Shown one piece after another: positions 15,346 to 23,978 of a stretch of DNA of 64,000 bases. Source of the DNA: an uncultured Clostridia bacterium (GTDB taxonomy: Bacteria > Bacillota > Clostridia > Christensenellales > Borkfalkiaceae); NCBI GenBank assembly GCA_934271265.1, contig CAKQRE010000022.1:1-64000 (forward strand), read 5' to 3'. Numbering within the stretch: the first letter of the stretch is position 1; the number at the start of each line of letters is the position of its first letter. The notes beneath the pieces were generated by a model that saw only the letters and a program-made list of their open reading frames with translations, was not told the DNA's origin and ran no database searches. A program made the translations under genes and the position numbers.

Positions 15346-17051
15346 CTTTCGTCTCCTTTCACCTGCGAAAGGTGGATCTCACGGTAGGTTTCGCAAGTAT
15401 TCATCAGCTCGTCATGCGAGCCGATCCCGACGACTTTTCCGTCATCCAGCACGACGATGAAATCCGCCGTGCGCACGGACGCCGTTCTCTGCGATACGAT
15501 AAAGACCGTAGGCTTGGGAGAAAGATTATGAATGCTGCGGCGAAGCGCGAGATCGGTGGCATAGTCGAGAGCGGAAGAAGAATCGTCCAGAATCAGAATA
15601 TCCGGTCTGCCTGCAAGCGCGCGCGCCACGGAAAGTCTTTGTCTCTGTCCGCCGGAGAAGTTTTTACCTCCCTGCTCCACGGCGGCGCCGAGCCCCCCTT
15701 TCGAGGAAACGACGTCCGCTCCCTGTGCCGTTTCCGCAGCTTTCGCAAGCGTCTCTTCGGGAATTTCCTTTCTGCCGAAGCGAAGATTGGAATCGATCGA
15801 ACCGTGGAAAAGGGTTGCTTTCTGCAACGCGATCCCGACGATCTTATGCAATTCTTCTTCCGTATACGCGCCGACGTCCCTTCCGCCGATACTGACCGTA
15901 CCCGACGAAGGTCGATACAACGCAGGCAAAAGATTCACAAGCGTCGATTTCCCGCTGCCCGTTCCGCCGATCACGCCGACCGTCTGTCCCCGTTCCACAC
16001 GGAAGCTGACGTCCGACAAACTTTCGCCGCCTTCGCCGTAACGAACGGACACGTGATCGAATTCGACGTACGAATCGGACACCTTGCCCCGTTTCGGATC
16101 CGGCAGCGTTTCATCCTCGCACAAAACGGAATCGATCCTCTTTCCGCAGGCAAGAGCCTTGGATACGGAAACGATCAGATTTGCGAATTTCACGAGTTCC
16201 ACGAGGATCTGAGACATATAGTCATACAACGCAACCGTCTGCCCCTGCGTGAGATCGCCCTGTCCCACGCGGATACCGCTGACGTATAACAGAGCGACGA
16301 TCGCACAGTTCACGAGCGCGAACGTCAAGGGATTAAGAAGAGAAGAAATGCGACCGACGCCGTTCTGAAACTTCTCAAATGCGGCGGTTTTCGACTTATA
16401 GGCTTTCGTTTCGTTTTCTTCCGCACCGAACGCACGGATAACGCGGACCCCCGTGAGGTTATCTCTCGCCGCAGAAGAAACCGCGTCGAGCTTACGTTGC
16501 GCCTCCCCGTAACGAGGCATCGTGGTCTTCATGATAAGGGCGACCACGACGGACAAAAGAAGGATCACGGCAACAAATACGAGCGCGACTTTCCGATCGA
16601 TCAGAAGCGCCGCCGCGAGCGCGCCGAGTACCACGAAGGGAGAACGGAGCAACAGGCGCAGAACGAGGTTCGTACCGCTTTGCAGCTGGTTGATATCGCT
16701 CGTCATGCGGGTGATCATGGGCGAAACGCCGATCTTATCCGTCTTTTCCAAAGGAAGTTTCAGAAGTTTGGCAAACAGGTTTTCGCGAACGTCGGAAGAA
16801 AAGCCCGTCGCCGCGCGCGCCGAGAAAAACTGTCCCGTAAGCGAGAATGCAAGACCGGCAAGACCGCAGACGATCATCAGAATAAAATCGACGATCACGA
16901 CGTTTTTCTGCCCGCCTTTCACGCCGCGATCGATGACGTCCGCCACGATAAGCGGAATAAGAAGCTCGAGCGTTGCCTCGCACAGTTTGAAAAGAGGTGC
17001 GAGAATACAGTCGCGCTTGTACTTCTTCAGATGAGAAAAAAGAACTTTCAC
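15342..17051 (-). CDS. ABC exporter half-transporter, degenerate-site subunit
   Basis: 569 residues from GTG 17051 (AAGGAG 6 nt upstream). Membrane domain about 1-310, ATPase about 335-565: Walker A GGTGSGKST near 367, signature FSGGQRQRLSVARAL near 465, Walker B LILDDSSSALD near 490. The residue after Walker B is Asp, not the catalytic Glu, as in TM287/BmrC-type subunits, where one of the two ATP sites is degenerate. This and the partner gene therefore form a heterodimeric type IV exporter. They are transcribed as an overlapping pair. No promoter could be picked out confidently in the 187 nt upstream, and no dedicated regulator adjoins. Confidence 0.9.
   Translation of the reverse strand: MKVLFSHLKKYKRDCILAPLFKLCEATLELLIPLIVADVIDRGVKGGQKNVVIVDFILMIVCGLAGLAFSLTGQFFSARAATGFSSDVRENLFAKLLKLPLEKTDKIGVSPMITRMTSDINQLQSGTNLVLRLLLRSPFVVLGALAAALLIDRKVALVFVAVILLLSVVVALIMKTTMPRYGEAQRKLDAVSSAARDNLTGVRVIRAFGAEENETKAYKSKTAAFEKFQNGVGRISSLLNPLTFALVNCAIVALLYVSGIRVGQGDLTQGQTVALYDYMSQILVELVKFANLIVSVSKALACGKRIDSVLCEDETLPDPKRGKVSDSYVEFDHVSVRYGEGGESLSDVSFRVERGQTVGVIGGTGSGKSTLVNLLPALYRPSSGTVSIGGRDVGAYTEEELHKIVGIALQKATLFHGSIDSNLRFGRKEIPEETLAKAAETAQGADVVSSKGGLGAAVEQGGKNFSGGQRQRLSVARALAGRPDILILDDSSSALDYATDLALRRSIHNLSPKPTVFIVSQRTASVRTADFIVVLDDGKVVGIGSHDELMNTCETYREIHLSQVKGDER
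16391..16400 (+). repeat. Dispersed decamer, exact copy (in ABC exporter gene)
   Basis: TCGACTTATA; on the coding strand it encodes Tyr-Lys-Ser. Confidence 0.7.
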
Positions 17052-17238
17052 TTGTACTCCTTATGTTTCGTTATGCGACTGTCCGACGGAATGGCGGCAT
17101 TGCCGGAAAACGGCGTTTCCGCTCTGCGAACAGATCGCGCAATCGTTTTATCTTCCTTGTTTTAAGCCCACGCGTTTGCCTTCGGCGCCCCGAAAGAAGG
17201 AACCTTTCCCGCAACGCCTACCGCATCGAAAGGAAAGC

Positions 17239-18654
17239 TCACTTTTCCCCGAGCACGTTGAGAACTTTTCTTCTCAACGCCTCGTTTTCCCCGCCGATCA
17301 GAAGTTCGTCGTTTAAACGATAAAACTCGTCGCACCCGAACAACGTGAGAAAAGTAACGAAATCTTCGTTTGAGAGAGAGGTGGTAAGCATTGCCGTAAG
17401 CTCCTGTTTTTTTCCGAGACTCTCTTCGGCAAACCGCAGGAGATTTCCGATTTTTAACGACGCCTCTTCTCCGCCCTTCAGCATTTTATCCCGATTCCGA
17501 CTCAGCGATTCTTCGGGAGATTTCTCACCTAAAAGACCGATCATCGACTTATAGACAGATCTTTTTTCGGGATCGCCACACGCGGCAAGGAGAGAGGAAA
17601 TGCGTTCGGATTCTTTTTTCCTCTCTTCCTGCGTTTTCGCCTTTTTCAGCTCGTCCTCGAAAAAAACCTGGTTATTATACGCCGCCACCGCGGAAGACGA
17701 GATCCTGCAGATCTTTCCGCGCAGGATCTCCGCCACGGCGAAACGCTCGTCGAAAGGCTTCCCGTCGAGATCGATCTTTTTCGTTTTTCCCGTTTCCGCG
17801 TCGTCCGACGAAAGAAGTTCGCGATAACCCCCGAACAACCCGTAAAACCGGAAGAATGCGGACGAGATCTCCGCGCTTCTCACATACTGCGAAATAAGAG
17901 AAAGCGTAACCTCGTATCCGAACTTTTCGTACGAACGAAGAGCATAAGAAAGGTCTTCCCATCCGCGCGGCGTAACGAATTCGTACTCCGTCTGCCCGCG
18001 TTCGGCAAAAAAGAGTTTATCTCTGTTTTCGGAAAGAAAAAGCAAAATGCTCTCATGGATATCGTGGTTGACCGCATACACCGAAAAGGCTTCGTAATCG
18101 GGGCTGACTTCCATTTTCTTCACGCGGTCGAGAGTGACCATATCGAGCTCGGTCGCCGATTTGTTGTATTCCTCCGGATTTCCCGCGGCAACGAGCACCC
18201 ATCCGCGCGGGATCTCGTGCGAGCCGAATTTTTTATGTTGCAGAAGTTCGAGCATGGCGGGAGCAAGCGTTTCGGAAACACAGTTGATCTCGTCGAGAAA
18301 GAGGATCCCCTCTTTCTTACCCTGTTTTTCGATCGCCTCGTATACGTCCGCCACGATTTCGCTCATCGTGTATTCCGTGACCGAATATTCTCTGCCCCCG
18401 AACGTTTCCTTTGCAATGTACGGAAGCCCGAGCGCCGACTGGCGGGTATGATGAGTGAGCGTATAACTTAAAAACCCGATCCCGAGTTCCTCGCCGATCT
18501 TACTCATGATCGCCGTTTTGCCGATGCCGGGCGCGCCGATCAGAAGAACGGGGCGCTGCCTTTCCAGCGGGATCAGATAATCTCCGTTTTCGTTTTTATC
18601 GAGATAGATGGTTACGGTTTTTTTGATTTCGTTTTTCGCTTCGAGTATATTCAT
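17239..18654 (-). CDS. MoxR-like AAA+ ATPase
   Basis: 471 residues. Walker A GAPGIGKT near 38-45, Walker B GILFLDEIN near 114-122, sensor-like AAGNP near 150 and an arginine-rich segment VTLDRVKKMEV, all as in MoxR-type AAA+ proteins. The C-terminal half (about 270-471) is helical and unrecognised. MoxR ATPases act with VWA-domain proteins as chaperone-like systems that mature or remodel target complexes. Here the VWA gene lies 27 nt upstream and a DUF4116 repeat protein upstream of that, so the three are one operon. The substrate is unknown. The dispersed decamer lies inside this gene (17544-17553). Confidence 0.85.
   Translation of the reverse strand: MNILEAKNEIKKTVTIYLDKNENGDYLIPLERQRPVLLIGAPGIGKTAIMSKIGEELGIGFLSYTLTHHTRQSALGLPYIAKETFGGREYSVTEYTMSEIVADVYEAIEKQGKKEGILFLDEINCVSETLAPAMLELLQHKKFGSHEIPRGWVLVAAGNPEEYNKSATELDMVTLDRVKKMEVSPDYEAFSVYAVNHDIHESILLFLSENRDKLFFAERGQTEYEFVTPRGWEDLSYALRSYEKFGYEVTLSLISQYVRSAEISSAFFRFYGLFGGYRELLSSDDAETGKTKKIDLDGKPFDERFAVAEILRGKICRISSSAVAAYNNQVFFEDELKKAKTQEERKKESERISSLLAACGDPEKRSVYKSMIGLLGEKSPEESLSRNRDKMLKGGEEASLKIGNLLRFAEESLGKKQELTAMLTTSLSNEDFVTFLTLFGCDEFYRLNDELLIGGENEALRRKVLNVLGEK
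17544..17553 (+). repeat. Dispersed decamer, exact copy (in MoxR gene)
   Basis: TCGACTTATA preceded by CGATCA; codes Tyr-Lys-Ser on the minus strand. Confidence 0.7.
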
Positions 18655-18681
18655 AGTCCGTTAATCTCTCCTTTTTATCAG

Positions 18682-19926
18682 TTATTCCGTGAGACGATAG
18701 GCGAATTTCGGTACGGCAACTTTATCTTTATCCTTACCGAACAGGACAAACGCCGACGGAAACGGGGGGACCCGCGAGGGAAACACACCTAAGCCGTCGG
18801 TAAAATATATCAACCCGCGGATCCTTTTCCCCGAACGGGATTCCTTTTCCAGCAGATCGAAAACGGGTCGGAAATCCGTTCCGCCGCCGCCCGTCAGCTC
18901 GAAAGAATCCATCAGAGCGTCGAACTCCCTGCGCGTTCTCACCGTCACGTCCGAACGGATACGATCGTCGCACTGAATGATCCGGACGCCCGTTCCGAAT
19001 TCTTCCCCGCCCGCCTGTTCGATCACGGAACGGGTCTCTTCCAAAAAAATGCGGACGGGCTTTCCCTTCGTGCTCCCGGAGGTATCGATCGCGATCGCAA
19101 GGGATTCGGCATGCCTGTCTTCCTTTGTTTCCGTGCTTTCGATCAGAGGAAGATTCCCGTACAACGAAAGCCCGTAAGTATAATAGTTCAGATCGAACTC
19201 GTCCTGCGAAAGACCTTTTTTCTCTTTTTGCTTTAAAATACGCCGCAGAAACGCACGGTAGCTCAATCTTTTTCCGGCACTGACGGAAAGCAGATCCTTC
19301 ATCGTGCCTTCTTCCACTCCGGGCGAAGAAAAAGTCTGCAAAGCGATCTTTCTCCAAAGCTCTTCGAGCCCGTCGTCGGAAACCTCGCTCTCCTCTTTCC
19401 CTTCGCGATCCTTCGTTTGCCACAGGGAATGATCGCAAAGGGAAAACAAGGCGGCAAGTCTGTCTTTTTCTTCCTGCGGTTTTCCTTGCAGATACCGTTC
19501 GCAGGAAGAAGCGTTCATCACGTCATATTCATCGATAATCGACTTATAAACGCCTTTTCTTTCCGATTTATCCCGATGAGAGCCGAAGAAAAGCCCCATT
19601 TCGTCCGTCACGCAGGCAGTACAGATATCCGCCGCGACGGACCAGTCGGGAAAACGATCCGCTTTGTGGAAAGGATGCAGAAACAGGCAATGCAGAAGGG
19701 GGTGAAGGATAACGACCGCCCCGTCGCCGCCGTCCGCATAGTACCGAAGAAGTTTCTCACCGTCGAAATTCAACGTTCTTCCGTCCGTTGCGACGAGATA
19801 TGGATATTCGCCGACGTTCATCGCAAGTTTTCCGAGCGGATAAGATAAGTATCCGTAATCCGCGCATATCCTGTTTTTTTCCGCCTGCAGGATCTCTTCC
19901 GCAAGGGCGGGAATATTCTCGTTCAT
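18682..19926 (-). CDS. VWA-like protein with metallopeptidase-like N-terminus (DUF2201 type)
   Basis: 414 residues. Residues about 1-250 resemble the putative metallopeptidase domain that precedes VWA in DUF2201 proteins, with a His-rich helix HPLLHCLFLHPFH near 77-89; the usual Glu of HExxH is Pro here, so peptidase activity is doubtful. Residues about 275-410 form a von Willebrand A-like domain: DTSGST near 280 is the metal-ion-dependent adhesion site, completed by a later GGGGTDF and TDGLG. In MoxR/VWA pairs this protein recognises the client and the ATPase supplies force. The start is one nucleotide after the DUF4116 stop, with GGGGGAG as ribosome site, so translation is coupled. Decamer copy at 19539-19548. 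Confidence 0.8.
   Translation of the reverse strand: MNENIPALAEEILQAEKNRICADYGYLSYPLGKLAMNVGEYPYLVATDGRTLNFDGEKLLRYYADGGDGAVVILHPLLHCLFLHPFHKADRFPDWSVAADICTACVTDEMGLFFGSHRDKSERKGVYKSIIDEYDVMNASSCERYLQGKPQEEKDRLAALFSLCDHSLWQTKDREGKEESEVSDDGLEELWRKIALQTFSSPGVEEGTMKDLLSVSAGKRLSYRAFLRRILKQKEKKGLSQDEFDLNYYTYGLSLYGNLPLIESTETKEDRHAESLAIAIDTSGSTKGKPVRIFLEETRSVIEQAGGEEFGTGVRIIQCDDRIRSDVTVRTRREFDALMDSFELTGGGGTDFRPVFDLLEKESRSGKRIRGLIYFTDGLGVFPSRVPPFPSAFVLFGKDKDKVAVPKFAYRLTE
19539..19548 (+). repeat. Dispersed decamer, exact copy (in VWA gene)
   Basis: CGATAATCGACTTATA at 19533-19548 gives the full 16-nt form, identical to the copy at 43984-43999; codes Tyr-Lys-Ser-Ile-Ile on the minus strand. Confidence 0.7.
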
Positions 19927-19927
19927 A

Positions 19928-21220
19928 TCATCTCCCCCTTTGCGCCGCCTCGATCACAACGGGGTCATTTTTCAGATCGGGCGGAAGAAATTCATAATTG
20001 CGGTAATCTCTGCGGCAGGCGCGCACCGCGGACGCTTCGTCCAGAGCGGCGTCCGGGATCTCCGACAAGATCGGCGGGTCGCTGTTTTTTACGATATAGG
20101 TTTCGATACACGTAGAAACAATGCTTTTATCAAACCTTAACGAACTGTTTTTCAGTAAAACGAGAATCCTCCCGTCGACCTCCGCCGCGGCGGAAACGAT
20201 CTCTCTGTCTTCGTAATAAGCCGAACCGGACGTAAACAGAAAATCGATCGCCTTACGCGATTTTCTCCGAAGGGTGATCAGAAGTTTCTTTCTCGAATCG
20301 TCTTCTTTCCTCACAAGCAGTTTTTCCTTTCCCGCATAGCGAAGAAGAAGGGGCAACACCCGCCTTTTCCCGTTTGCCGACGCATAGGCGATAAACGGAA
20401 AAACTTTTGACGGCGTAAGGATCCTCTTTTCGAGAAGAAGAGACAGGGCTTCTTTGTCGTCCCGATCGATCGAAATGCGGAAAAGCTCTTCCTTTCCGGT
20501 CGGCACCCCCGTAAGAACGGGCAACAGGAGCATCAGCTTTTCCCTGTCGAGATCGGCAAGCGAAAGATTCTGCTGTGTGCCGGGATTCACGGGGATCCCC
20601 CTCTCCGAGATCTCGCGGAACAATCCGTACGGGCTGTCCCGGTAAAGGACGTTCTGACCGACGGAATCTCCTTTCGTCTGCACCGCCGCGGCAAATACTT
20701 CGCGGTTGCGAAAAGCGTCGTCCGAGAGAAAATTCACAGCTTTGCGGTTTGCCCGTATCGCGGTCAGTGCGATCTCGGGATCGGCGCGCACTTCTTCCGA
20801 AAAATATGCAACGGCAAGAGGATTTCTCGCTACGGCTGCCTTCGCAACCTTTTTGTCGCATAAAAACTTTTCCGGCAGCAAAGCCAACCCTTCGTTCCCG
20901 AGCGAAGCGACCCTCATGACGACTCCTTCCGAATCGCTTGCAGGCGGAAGAACGTAAGAATAGTTGCCGTAAAAACGGGAAACCGCCGCAAGCGCGACCT
21001 CTTCGTCTCCCCTGAGCCGATCGGAAACGAAACGAAAACAGTTTCCGCCCGCGCCGATCGCCGCAAGCGCGACCTCTTTATCGTCCTTCAGTTGTTCGCA
21101 TGCGTATTCGAGATCGTTCGGACATTTCGCCACGACGGCAAGCGTGATTTCTTTATCTCTCTGAAATCTCTCGTTCTGCGGGTATTCTTTTATATATCTG
21201 CCGATCTGCGAGGCTACCAC
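19928..21220 (-). CDS. DUF4116 repeat protein
   Basis: 430 residues from GTG 21220 (AAGGAG 7 nt upstream). The N-terminal 220 residues contain tandem units of about 30-50 residues with the DUF4116 pattern [VA]xLAA[VI]..G..[FL][RK]F[VL]S..LR.D.E[VI]A (EVALAAIGAGGNCFRFVS, EVALAAVSRF, EIALTAIRANRKAVNFLS), and further degenerate units at the C-terminus (DREIVSAAAEV, DPVVIEAAQRG). This helical-repeat layout suggests a protein-binding scaffold. It is the first gene of the operon with the VWA and MoxR proteins, so it is likely their adaptor or substrate. Function is not known for the family. Confidence 0.8.
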   Translation of the reverse strand: MVASQIGRYIKEYPQNERFQRDKEITLAVVAKCPNDLEYACEQLKDDKEVALAAIGAGGNCFRFVSDRLRGDEEVALAAVSRFYGNYSYVLPPASDSEGVVMRVASLGNEGLALLPEKFLCDKKVAKAAVARNPLAVAYFSEEVRADPEIALTAIRANRKAVNFLSDDAFRNREVFAAAVQTKGDSVGQNVLYRDSPYGLFREISERGIPVNPGTQQNLSLADLDREKLMLLLPVLTGVPTGKEELFRISIDRDDKEALSLLLEKRILTPSKVFPFIAYASANGKRRVLPLLLRYAGKEKLLVRKEDDSRKKLLITLRRKSRKAIDFLFTSGSAYYEDREIVSAAAEVDGRILVLLKNSSLRFDKSIVSTCIETYIVKNSDPPILSEIPDAALDEASAVRACRRDYRNYEFLPPDLKNDPVVIEAAQRGR

Positions 21221-21314
21221 TTCCGATCTCCTTTTTCTTTTTGCTATCCGCGAACCGCAGGAACGAAGGATCTCTTCCCCGAAAATCGGATATGCGTTCC
21301 GCGACCATTCTATT

Positions 21315-21343
21315 ATTATAGCAAATCCCCTTTAAACTTTCCA
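21315..21343 (-). promoter_or_regulatory. Probable promoter of the DUF4116-VWA-MoxR operon
   Basis: Minus strand TGGAAA (21343-21338), 17-nt spacer, TATAAT (21320-21315), about 95 nt before the GTG start. Confidence 0.55.
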
Positions 21344-21463
21344 CTCTTTTTACGCCACTTTCCGCACTTTTTTTATTTTTTCATTTTCTCCCGATCCGAG
21401 GCGGAAAAACCGCAGGAAGAACTTTCATCCGGGCGGATATGGTTTTTTTCTCTTAAATAACGC

Positions 21464-21479
21464 CGATAATCGACTTATT
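21464..21479 (+). repeat. Dispersed motif, one-mismatch copy (intergenic)
   Basis: CGATAATCGACTTATT, one base off the 16-nt consensus, between the divergent DUF4116 and polyamine operons. Confidence 0.5.
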
Positions 21480-21577
21480 GCCATGTTTTTCTTAAAGGCA
21501 ACGAGCGTGCGTCTTCCCCCCTTTCGGAATACGGAAAATATTTTCTGAAAAATTTATGAAAACGGCGGGTAAAACAG

Positions 21578-21606
21578 TTGACAAACAATATGAAAAAAAT
21601 TATAAT
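21578..21606 (+). promoter_or_regulatory. Consensus promoter of the regulator/polyamine operon
   Basis: TTGACA (21578-21583), 17-nt spacer, TATAAT (21601-21606), a perfect sigma-A promoter that would be very strong if not repressed. The predicted transcript has a leader of about 185 nt. Confidence 0.85.
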
Positions 21607-21618
21607 TATCGCCGTTGG

Positions 21619-21706
21619 TTTACTTTTGGTAAACTTTTGGTTTAAAGAAACTGAACTCTTTAAACTTTTGGTTTACAATCCCTAAATCTTCTAAACTTTT
21701 TGTTTA
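21619..21706 (+). promoter_or_regulatory. Operator array, TAAAC-N5-GTTTA palindromes
   Basis: Three copies of TAAAC-TTTTG-GTTTA start at 21630, 21661 and 21692 (last with TTTTT in the middle), exactly 31 bp apart, about three helical turns, so all face the same side of DNA. A further inverted form TTTACTTTTGGTAAA overlaps at 21619-21633. The array begins directly downstream of the promoter -10, as expected for repression. The obvious ligand is the XRE-cupin regulator encoded next. Confidence 0.8.
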
Positions 21707-21798
21707 AAGGAACCGCCCCGTATAAAACATACGCGATGCGGTAAACCGACGAAATACAGGCGGAGAAAACCTGCCGGAAGAAAGAGAAGGAAGAAGAA

Positions 21799-22332
21799 AT
21801 GGAAATCGGAAGCAAGATCAAAGCGTTAAGGCTTCAGTACGATCTGACGCAGGAAGAACTCGCCAACAGATGCGAACTGACGAAAGGTTATATCAGTCAG
21901 CTGGAAAACGACCTGACCAGCCCGTCGATCGCGACTCTTGTGGATATTCTGTCGGCACTCGGCACCACGCTGAAAGACTTTTTTGCGGAAGAACCGGAAG
22001 AAAAAATCGTTTTCAAAGAAGAAGAATTCAACGAGAAAGATACGGGGGCATACAAACTGAACTGGCTTGTGACAAATGCGCAGAAAAACATGATGGAACC
22101 TATCCTCGTGGAGCTCTCGCCCCGTCGCACGACCGAAAAAGACGTCCCTCACGAGGGAGAAGAATTCGGCTACGTGCTTGCAGGCTCGATCACGATCTGG
22201 CTCGGGAACAAGAAATATCGCTGTAACAAAGGGGAAAGTTTTTATTTCGTTTCCTCAAAAACACATTACATCGAGAACCCGAGAGACACCACGGCGAAAT
22301 TTCTGTGGGTCTCCTGCCCGCCGAACTTCTGA
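21799..22332 (+). CDS. XRE-cupin transcriptional regulator (PuuR-like)
   Basis: 177 residues. Residues 5-60 are an XRE helix-turn-helix (LTQEELANRCELTKGYISQLE), residues about 105-175 a cupin sensor domain (VPHEGEEFGYVLAGSITIW). This architecture is shared with PuuR and other regulators of polyamine or amino-acid genes, in which the cupin binds the effector. It heads the operon of a polyamine-type ABC importer and is preceded by its presumed own operators, so autoregulation with putrescine or spermidine as inducer is the likely scheme. AAGGAAG lies a few nt before the ATG. The ligand is inferred from context. Confidence 0.85.
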   Translation: MEIGSKIKALRLQYDLTQEELANRCELTKGYISQLENDLTSPSIATLVDILSALGTTLKDFFAEEPEEKIVFKEEEFNEKDTGAYKLNWLVTNAQKNMMEPILVELSPRRTTEKDVPHEGEEFGYVLAGSITIWLGNKKYRCNKGESFYFVSSKTHYIENPRDTTAKFLWVSCPPNF

Positions 22333-22472
22333 GACGAGACGGGCAAGCGTAAACGCTGCCGCGAAAACAAGCGCATAAACCCGCGTATAAGCGCGGGAAC
22401 GACGGAAACACGAAATTTTCCGGCAAAACGTAAAACAAGAAAATCCCGGGCAACCCCCAAGGAGATAAATTT

Positions 22473-23978
22473 ATGGATAAAGAAGAAAAGATCATCGATC
22501 TGATCGACGTCGAAAAACAGTTCGACGGCACGGTTGCCGTCGAAAAGATGAACCTTTACGTACGCAAAGGCGAATTCGTCACCCTTCTCGGACCTTCCGG
22601 GTGCGGCAAATCGACAACTCTCCGCATGATCGCGGGTTTCGAACTTCCCACCTCGGGCAGGATCCTTCTGAACGGAAAGGACATCACGAATGTTCCCCCC
22701 TACGAAAGACCGATCAATACGGTTTTCCAACGTTACGCCCTTTTCCCGCACCTGAACGTTTACGACAACATCGCCTACGGGCTGAAACTGAAAAGTTACC
22801 GCAACACCTATCAGACGGCGGACGGAAAGACTGTAGTAAAGAAAGAAAAACTTACCAAGGCGGAGATCGATCAGAAGGTATCCCGCGTGCTGAAACTCGT
22901 GGATCTCGAAGAATTCGAAAAAAGAGACGTGACCACCCTTTCCGGCGGACAACAGCAACGTATCGCGATCGCCCGCGCCATCGTGAACGAACCTGAAATT
23001 CTTCTTTTGGACGAACCTCTCGGCGCGCTCGACCTGAAAATGAGAAAGGACATGCAGCTCGAGCTGAAAGAAATGCACGACAAGCTCGGTATTACCTTTA
23101 TCTACGTCACGCACGATCAGGAAGAAGCCCTTACCATGAGCGACACGATCGTCGTTATGAAAGACGGGCAGATCCAGCAGATCGGCACGCCGAAAGATAT
23201 TTACAACGAACCGAAAAACGCATTCGTCGCAGACTTCATCGGCGAGAGCAATATTTTCTCGGGAACGATGGTCGGAGATAAAAAAGTACGCTTTATCAAC
23301 AAAGTGTTCGAATGTGTGGACGATTTCCCGCTGAACGAAAAGGTGGACGTCGTCGTTCGCCCCGAAGACGTGTATCTTGTCGACGAAGGCAAGGGACAGG
23401 TGACCGGCGAGATCGTTTCTTCCATTTTCAAAGGCGTTCACTATGAAATGACGATGATGGTCGGCAAAACGGAGATCCTGATTCAGGACACGCAGGAAAG
23501 AAAGGTCGGGGAAAAATGTTCCGTCATCATCCGCCCGGACGATATCCATATCATGGCGAAGGAATTTACCGTGAACCGTTACGACGGCTATATCACGAAG
23601 AAAAATACCGTTCACTTCGCGGACGGCGAGTTTGAATGCGACGTCACTTCCCTTTACGAAGGCTCTCACCTCGACGAAGAAGGTTATCTGATCACGGCAA
23701 ACGGAGAAAAGATCGACCTGACCGATACGGACGTGAATGTCGAAGTCGGACTGAAAGATATCGAGATCATCGACAACGACGAAGACGGCGAAGCCTGCGG
23801 CACGATCGTTTCCATCGTTTACAAGGGCGACCACTACCAGATCATCATCCGCACCGACGAAGAGGAAGAAGATTTCGTTGTCGATACCGAATACACCTGG
23901 AACGAAAACGACAGAGTTTCCGTCAGGATCCCGAAAGACAAGATCAGGCTTACCCTGAAACAGGAGGCAAAGAAATAA
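22473..23978 (+). CDS. potA: Spermidine/putrescine ABC transporter ATP-binding protein (PotA-like, extended)
   Basis: 501 residues, against about 370 for typical PotA. Walker A GPSGCGKST near 41-49, Q-loop, signature LSGGQQQRIAIARA near 152-165 and Walker B LLLDEPLGALD near 172-182. A TOBE domain follows (about 285-350: VRPEDVYLV, KGVHYEMTM). After IRPDDIHIM the chain continues for some 140 residues with a second TOBE-like set (VGLKDIEIIDN, GTIVSIVYKGDHYQIII, VSVRIPKDKIRLT), so the regulatory part looks duplicated. AAGGAG precedes the start; the stop overlaps the permease start by one base. It energises polyamine import at the membrane. Confidence 0.9.
   Translation: MDKEEKIIDLIDVEKQFDGTVAVEKMNLYVRKGEFVTLLGPSGCGKSTTLRMIAGFELPTSGRILLNGKDITNVPPYERPINTVFQRYALFPHLNVYDNIAYGLKLKSYRNTYQTADGKTVVKKEKLTKAEIDQKVSRVLKLVDLEEFEKRDVTTLSGGQQQRIAIARAIVNEPEILLLDEPLGALDLKMRKDMQLELKEMHDKLGITFIYVTHDQEEALTMSDTIVVMKDGQIQQIGTPKDIYNEPKNAFVADFIGESNIFSGTMVGDKKVRFINKVFECVDDFPLNEKVDVVVRPEDVYLVDEGKGQVTGEIVSSIFKGVHYEMTMMVGKTEILIQDTQERKVGEKCSVIIRPDDIHIMAKEFTVNRYDGYITKKNTVHFADGEFECDVTSLYEGSHLDEEGYLITANGEKIDLTDTDVNVEVGLKDIEIIDNDEDGEACGTIVSIVYKGDHYQIIIRTDEEEEDFVVDTEYTWNENDRVSVRIPKDKIRLTLKQEAKK

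Noticed and set aside
22266..23834. 522-codon minus frame opposite potA
   Set aside because: His/Phe/Asp-rich shadow of a clear ATPase gene, a consequence of codon bias.
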